From Rhizobium chutanense (GTDB taxonomy: Bacteria; Pseudomonadota; Alphaproteobacteria; Rhizobiales; Rhizobiaceae), in the NCBI RefSeq assembly GCF_002531935.1, contig NZ_NWSV01000013.1, forward strand, positions 100,519 through 164,518: 64,000 nucleotides of DNA, given 5' to 3'. A model generated the notes under the pieces. It searched no databases. It was not told the origin of the DNA and saw only the letters and a list, made by a program, of their open reading frames with translations. A program made the translations under genes and the position numbers. Of the stretch, positions 60,134 through 64,000 are shown piece after piece. The number at the start of each line of letters is the position of its first letter. Within the stretch, counting starts at the first letter, position 1.

Positions 60134-60756
60134 CGTCCGGCGCCTTCCTGTAGGACGACCTCGCTGACGGCAGCCGCCGCCAGGGCGAGCGCCGGGCTCC
60201 TCAGGAGGGAAGCCGAACCCCCTTCGGCCATGTCGCGCCAGCCCGCCGACCGCCAGGCAGCGGAGATCCGGTATTCGTCTGCCAGAAGCGCCAGCATGCA
60301 CCAGCCATCGGCCTCGACGATACGGCTTGCCTCTCGGCTCAAGAGATCGAGCGGCGGCGTTGCCGCGGAAAGATTGATATGGCCGAGAGCGAATGCGACC
60401 GCTTCCTCGCCATAGACAGCCCTGAGTTCCGCAAGGGTCGGGCGATCGACCGCAGGGCAGAAGGCTGCGAGATGATAGGCAAGGCCTGCCCGCAGCGCCG
60501 CCCTTGCGCGTTCGTCCGCCGTCATGGAAATCAGGCGGCGGGCGCCGTCGGGAAAGCTGGCGGGATCGCCATGGGCTTGCGCAATCTCCGTGAAAAGCCG
60601 CCGATGCAGCCGGGGCGACAGAGACCTCCCACCGGCAAGCAGCGGCCCGATCTCACCCCATCGCGCGGCCGTCGGGATATCGGCGGAGAGCAGGGCTGCC
60701 TTGCGGAGCTTTGCCGCATTCGAGATCGCCTCGCCGTCGGAACGCGGCGTGCGCAT
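60130..60756 (-). CDS. sctK: T3SS sorting platform protein SctK (NolU/HrpD-like)
   Basis: A 208-aa protein, mostly helical, without membrane segments. It has LSPRLHRRLFTEIAQAHGDPASFPDG, ALRAGLAYHLAAFCPAVDRPTLAELRAVYGEEAVAFALGH and a hydrophobic C-terminus, in line with the loosely conserved SctK/NolU family. The position between sctJ and sctL is that of nolU in rhizobia. The ATG at 60756 (AGGAG, 9 nt) lies 2 nt after the sctJ stop; an in-frame ATG at 60798 would overlap sctJ. Confidence 0.72.
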   Translation of the reverse strand: MRTPRSDGEAISNAAKLRKAALLSADIPTAARWGEIGPLLAGGRSLSPRLHRRLFTEIAQAHGDPASFPDGARRLISMTADERARAALRAGLAYHLAAFCPAVDRPTLAELRAVYGEEAVAFALGHINLSAATPPLDLLSREASRIVEADGWCMLALLADEYRISAAWRSAGWRDMAEGGSASLLRSPALALAAAAVSEVVLQEGAGR

Positions 60757-60758
60757 GC

Positions 60759-61652
60759 TCAGCGCTCCTTCCGCTGCGGCAATAGCAGCAGCAGGCATGC
60801 GCCGATGGCGAGGATGATTGCGCCGATCACGGCCAGATTCGGCGCTTTGACAGCCGAGAGGGCAGTTTGCGCCATCGACAGTGGCGCTGCGGCGGGTGCT
60901 GATGTCACGGTTGCCACCGGCACGGGCGTTGCCGTTGCTGCCGGCACGGGCTCGGCCGTCGCCACAGGCACGGGCTGGGCCGTTGCCACAGGCACGGGCT
61001 GGGCCGTTGCCGCGGAAGCCGGCTGCGCGCCGACCTCCGACCAGGGGCTGACCACCACCGAGACATCCTCATAGGAGAGGTCGCGGATGCTGTTGACCAG
61101 AACCGACCGGCTTTTCATGTCGATCTCGGCGAGATTGGCGCCGGGGCGATATTGCAGCACCGCTGCGGCCCTCGCCTTCTCCTTGATCAGCCCGCGGCCG
61201 TTCTCCTCCGGCAGCACCACATGGACGCGCGCCGAAGCAATGCCATCGAGCCCCGAAAGCGTTTCGGCGAGCTGCTGCTCGATGGCGTAGCTCATCCGGG
61301 CTTTCTGTTCGTAAGGCGTCACCAGGAAGCCATTGCCCGGAAAAAGTTCGGCGACATTTCCGAACGACTGGCGCGGCAGGCCGGCGCCTGCCAGCAGCTC
61401 GATCGCCCGGGCATGATCGGCGGAGCCGGCGGCGATCGCATATGTCCCGCCCTTTTCGCTCTTCATGGTGACGGAAATCCCTGCGCGTTCGAGCAGGACC
61501 TGGGCATCCAGCGCATCGCGCTGGTCGAGCCCCGTCAGCACGTCCTGGCTGCAGGCGGCAAGGAACAGGCAGAGGGCGAGCAGGCCGGCCTTCGGAAGCA
61601 GTTTGCGTGCGGGCGAAGAGATCGACGATCTCGAATGGGCCGGTGTGCTCAT
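60759..61652 (-). CDS. sctJ: T3SS inner ring lipoprotein SctJ (HrcJ/RhcJ)
   Basis: A 297-aa lipoprotein of the YscJ/FliF family. The signal ends LCLFLAACSQ (lipobox), and the ring domain follows (VLTGLDQRDALDAQVLLERAGISVTM, ELLAGAGLPRQSFGNVAELFPGNGFLVTPYEQKARMSYAIEQQLAETL, IASARVHVVLPEENGRG, ASVLLQYR-like AAVLQYRPG). A Pro/Val/Ala linker made of four 8-residue repeats precedes a C-terminal membrane helix (AVIGAIILAIGACLLLLLPQRKER). The start may instead be a GTG at 61661 that overlaps the sctI stop. Confidence 0.92.
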   Translation of the reverse strand: MSTPAHSRSSISSPARKLLPKAGLLALCLFLAACSQDVLTGLDQRDALDAQVLLERAGISVTMKSEKGGTYAIAAGSADHARAIELLAGAGLPRQSFGNVAELFPGNGFLVTPYEQKARMSYAIEQQLAETLSGLDGIASARVHVVLPEENGRGLIKEKARAAAVLQYRPGANLAEIDMKSRSVLVNSIRDLSYEDVSVVVSPWSEVGAQPASAATAQPVPVATAQPVPVATAEPVPAATATPVPVATVTSAPAAAPLSMAQTALSAVKAPNLAVIGAIILAIGACLLLLLPQRKER

Positions 61653-61657
61653 GATGC

Positions 61658-62134
61658 TCACTGGCCCTGCGTCAGCCGTTTGGACGACGACATCACCGAC
61701 TGGGTGAGCGACGACAGCAGCGTCGTGCCGGTGGCGAATTGCTGTGATTTCTCCAGCCGGTCGATCGATGTGGCGATGTCCTCGACCTTCGGGCCGCCGT
61801 GACCCTTATCCCCTGCAAATTGCACGAGCGGCGTCTCCGGCTGGCCGCTTCCGCCCACGGGCATGAAGAATGCCGACAGCCGATCGAGAATGCTGGAGGG
61901 CCTCGTATTGCCGTCCGGCGAATAGGACGGCGGAATCGCGTTGGATTCAGGCGCGATCTTGCGGCCCTGGGTGTTGGGAATGGATGCGAATTCGCTCGGC
62001 CTGATGCCGACAAGATCCGTGGGCTGCAGCCCGATCCGCTCCGCCACGATCTCTGCGGTCTTCAGGACATTGCCAGTCGATACGCCATCGACGGGCGGCG
62101 TGAAGGCGCGGCCGGAAAGTTCTTCTCCACTCAT
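61658..62134 (-). CDS. sctI: T3SS inner rod protein SctI (NolB-like)
   Basis: A 158-aa hydrophilic protein without a signal peptide. A Pro/Ser-rich N-terminus leads to a C-terminal helix (IATSIDRLEKSQQFATGTTLLSSLTQSVMSSSKRLTQGQ). Position directly upstream of sctJ, length and the polar C-terminal helix match NolB of rhizobia, now seen as the inner-rod SctI. The primary sequence of this family is poorly conserved, so the call leans on synteny. Good ribosome site GAGGAA. Ends 5 nt before the sctJ ATG. Confidence 0.68.
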   Translation of the reverse strand: MSGEELSGRAFTPPVDGVSTGNVLKTAEIVAERIGLQPTDLVGIRPSEFASIPNTQGRKIAPESNAIPPSYSPDGNTRPSSILDRLSAFFMPVGGSGQPETPLVQFAGDKGHGGPKVEDIATSIDRLEKSQQFATGTTLLSSLTQSVMSSSKRLTQGQ

Positions 62135-62185
62135 TGCAATTCCTCAACTCGGTACACGTCAACTGCAAGTGATGAACGGAAAACG

Positions 62186-62440
62186 CTACTCGTCGCTGCC
62201 TTCGTCGATCGCCTCCTTGGCGAAATTGAAGAGCGAATTGTTCAGCATCAGGGTGTTGGAAATCATGCTCGGCAGAAACGCGTCCACGGCCGCCGAGAGA
62301 ACCTCGCTCTCGCTGTTCGGATCGACCTTTTTCGTCGTGCTGCCGGTGCTCGTCGGATCTTTCTTGTCGATCGTCAGCTCGACGGAGACGGGATTTGCAG
62401 GCGCCAGGTTCAGGTCGGAATTCACTGCATCTACGGCCAT
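62186..62440 (-). CDS. Small unknown protein, first gene of the sctI-U operon
   Basis: An 84-aa acidic protein starting MAVDAVNSDLNLAPANP, with Ser/Thr/Asp/Lys-rich first half and a C-terminal helix (EVLSAAVDAFLPSMISNTLMLNNSLFNFAKEAIDEGSDE). It has no cysteine, signal peptide or membrane helix. I do not recognise it. Its place, 51 nt before sctI and first behind an AT-rich promoter region, suggests a needle-complex, pilus or chaperone role. The start at 62440 has GGAAG at 8 nt. Confidence 0.6.
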   Translation of the reverse strand: MAVDAVNSDLNLAPANPVSVELTIDKKDPTSTGSTTKKVDPNSESEVLSAAVDAFLPSMISNTLMLNNSLFNFAKEAIDEGSDE

Positions 62441-62740
62441 ATGAGCACTTCCATCAAGGAATTATCAAAATGAATGCATGTTTTGATATGGACAAAAAAA
62501 CAGCTGGTCAATTGTATAAACTTAACCGATGGTTAATTTTCAGAATTTACGGTCTTCTTAGGTAAATTTGTCGCTCATTATATTAAAATGCGATAATTCT
62601 TATCCACAATACGCTGCAAATATCCAAATTGCGCATTAAATTTATACTTCAATTTGTTGCAGGGAATGTTTACAGGTCCGGTCGGCGTCAAACCGACCGG
62701 ACCTGTAAATATCCGTATATTTGCTGTTGCGAAAGCCGGA
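62441..62740. other. AT-rich T3SS promoter region with two inverted repeats
   Basis: No gene. This 300-nt stretch is far richer in A/T than its neighbours and must hold the promoter of the minus-strand operon that starts at 62440. A TTAACC-GAT-GGTTAA palindrome lies at 62522-62536, 82-96 nt upstream of that gene. A perfect 17-bp inverted repeat (TTTACAGGTCCGGTCGG and its complement, 7-nt loop) lies at 62669-62709, 32 nt past the stop of the HrpK-like gene, where it may act as a terminator. Confidence 0.55.
62669..62709. terminator. Perfect 17-bp hairpin after the HrpK-like gene
   Basis: Arms 62669-62685 and 62693-62709, loop CGTCAAA. It lies between the HrpK-like gene and the AT-rich promoter of the sctI-U operon. 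No T-run follows on the minus strand, so a regulatory or insulator role is also possible. Confidence 0.5.
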
Positions 62741-64000
62741 TCAGCCGACCGCCGTACCGCGGCGCTTCTCGACATCAGCGGTGATCGCGTCCCAGTTCTC
62801 AGGGGTCAGCTCGCGCTGTTCCGGTTCGCGCGGCGCGGGGCTGACGCCGCCCTTGGCGCCGATGATCGGACCCGTCTTGGCATAGATGCCGACCGTGTCG
62901 TTGACCGTGCGCTTGAGCATGTCGTTCATCATGTCGGTCTGCTTGTGGAAGGCTTTTTCCTGCTTGATGCTTTGGTAGATGGTAAAGCCCGACCAGGCGG
63001 CCCAGGACACTGCGCCGGCGACCGCGAAGGCGAGCGAAAAGCCGCCGGAGACCAGGGCGACCGTTGCGCCGGTGCGTCCGAGGAAGGTGGAATTCACCAG
63101 CATATTGGCGACGCCCGCCAGGCCTTCGATCGCGCCGATCGTGTCGGCCGCAGTTCCGATGCCCATGAAGACGAGGTCGACCGGGTCGCCCTTGCCGCTC
63201 GTGAGCCCCTGCAGGAACTGGTAATATTCGATCGGCAGCCAGGCGACGCCGGCAACCGCGCCGACCGTCGTCCCGGTATTCTTGAAGAAGGCGGAAAGCA
63301 CGCTGCGCTGGGCCCGCGCCAGTTCGTCGGAAACGCCGACGAGCGAGCCGATCCCGTCCAGCAGTGAGAAATTCGAGGCCTTGATCGCCGAGCCGAGCGC
63401 GCTGCCCATATGAGCCAGTGCGCCGAGGGCGTGCAGAACCACGACGCCGATGCTGTCCCAGGTCGGGCTGGTCATGTTGAGGCCCGCATAGATCGAACGG
63501 GAGGCCGTCAGCACCGACATCACGCCGGAGGATAGCGCCGCCTTGTATTTGACCGGATCGACCCCAGCCGGCGCCGAGCTGGCGGTCTTGTCGATCAGCT
63601 TGCCGAGTTCGGCCTTGATGGTCTCGACGCTGCCACCCGGACGCATCGTCGCCCAGAGAGCGGTGAAGATCGTCGTGAAATTGGTCTTATATTGCGCCAT
63701 GGCTTCGGCATTGCCCTTGAACAAGGTCTCCGCCAGTGCATCCAGGCTCGGGGCGATGATCTTCTTGATCGCTTCCTCGGCGGTCTTGCCGTCGACGATG
63801 ATCGGATCGATCACATCCGTGCCCGGCATCAGTGTCTTCATCAGCCCCGACATGGAAAGCCCCATCTCCTTGAGGCTCGACGTCAGATATTCGCTGTCGA
63901 TATAGGGCAGGTCGAGCGCCTGGATGGTCTTGCTCCAGCCATTATCCTTGGTGCCGAACATGCGCTCGGCGATCCAGGCATCGCCGCCGCTGCCAATGAA
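62741..64000 (-). CDS. Large hydrophobic-segment protein, HrpK-like putative translocator (partial, 5' end outside)
   Basis: At least 420 aa; the frame is open through the right edge (FIGSGGDAWIAERMFGTKDNGW before the first internal Met), so the start lies outside. The visible part is rich in Ser/Thr/Ala/Gly, lacks Cys, and has several hydrophobic stretches (VVVLHALGALAHMGSALGSAI; TVGAVAGVAWLPIEYYQF; LVFMGIGTAADTIGAIEGLAGVA; VALVSGGFSLAFAVAGAVSWAAW), then a polar tail. This composition suits a T3SS translocator such as HrpK or NopX. The HrpK label is a guess from context; it could also be an effector. Confidence 0.5.
   Translation of the reverse strand, partial: FIGSGGDAWIAERMFGTKDNGWSKTIQALDLPYIDSEYLTSSLKEMGLSMSGLMKTLMPGTDVIDPIIVDGKTAEEAIKKIIAPSLDALAETLFKGNAEAMAQYKTNFTTIFTALWATMRPGGSVETIKAELGKLIDKTASSAPAGVDPVKYKAALSSGVMSVLTASRSIYAGLNMTSPTWDSIGVVVLHALGALAHMGSALGSAIKASNFSLLDGIGSLVGVSDELARAQRSVLSAFFKNTGTTVGAVAGVAWLPIEYYQFLQGLTSGKGDPVDLVFMGIGTAADTIGAIEGLAGVANMLVNSTFLGRTGATVALVSGGFSLAFAVAGAVSWAAWSGFTIYQSIKQEKAFHKQTDMMNDMLKRTVNDTVGIYAKTGPIIGAKGGVSPAPREPEQRELTPENWDAITADVEKRRGTAVG

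Noticed and set aside
1..64000. tRNA, rRNA, CRISPR arrays, transposases, plasmid origin genes
   Set aside because: None was seen on reading both strands. The only direct tandem repeats found are those in sctJ, and the only dispersed-type repeat is at 11714-11853.

Overview
The window looks like GC-rich alphaproteobacterial DNA, most probably from the Rhizobium etli/leguminosarum group. The reasons are a vicibactin-type siderophore locus with its sigma factor RpoI, RirA-type iron operators (TGA-N9-TCA), a type III secretion (T3SS) core in the rhizobial order nolB-rhcJ-nolU-nolV-rhcN, and many ABC/TRAP catabolic operons each paired with a GntR regulator. All calls come from reading the sequence and its translations; no database search was run.

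Layout. 1-8255: amino-acid type catabolic locus on the minus strand (GntR, DapA-family lyase, FAD oxidoreductase, complete livKHMGF ABC importer, and the start of an aminotransferase cut by the left edge). 8600-13700: sugar-acid locus (FadR-type GntR, DctPQM TRAP transporter, L-idonate 5-dehydrogenase-like enzyme). 13818-17143: a sulfite-oxidase-like molybdoenzyme, its cytochrome b partner and an MXKDX-repeat protein, divergent from an ECF sigma factor and its NrsF-type anti-sigma; both directions carry matching TGTAAC...CGAA promoters. 18059-23456: a PaoABC-like molybdenum aldehyde oxidoreductase with its XdhC/PaoD chaperone and a MocA-like cytidylyltransferase. 23670-25547: a chemoreceptor.

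25971-42666 is the iron block: vbsP, vbsO-vbsS-vbsG on one strand and vbsA-vbsD-vbsL on the other, fired by a divergent pair of PvdS/RpoI-like promoters (TAAAY-N16-CGT), then rpoI, a GNAT acetyltransferase, fhuD, a double-length fhuB and a TonB-dependent receptor. Two IRO boxes suggest the chain: low iron relieves RirA, RpoI is made, RpoI switches on the biosynthetic operons, and the uptake genes respond to iron directly. No fhuC ATPase is present.

42982-49115 holds a GGDEF protein, an L,D-transpeptidase, an OmpA-like lipoprotein, and a GH3 beta-glucosidase with a divergent TetR regulator and a clear operator.

49254-64000 is a T3SS locus. SctO and a short secretin N-domain protein lie on the minus strand; a 55-aa needle candidate, SctD, SctV and an HrpW-like pectate-lyase-domain protein on the plus strand; then SctU-T-S-R-Q-N-L-K-J-I, a small unknown protein and a large HrpK-like putative translocator (cut by the right edge) on the minus strand. 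The striking point is that SctU ends at residue 265, before the NPTH autocleavage domain on which substrate switching depends in known systems. No secretin pore domain, needle-length ruler or gatekeeper is visible in the window.
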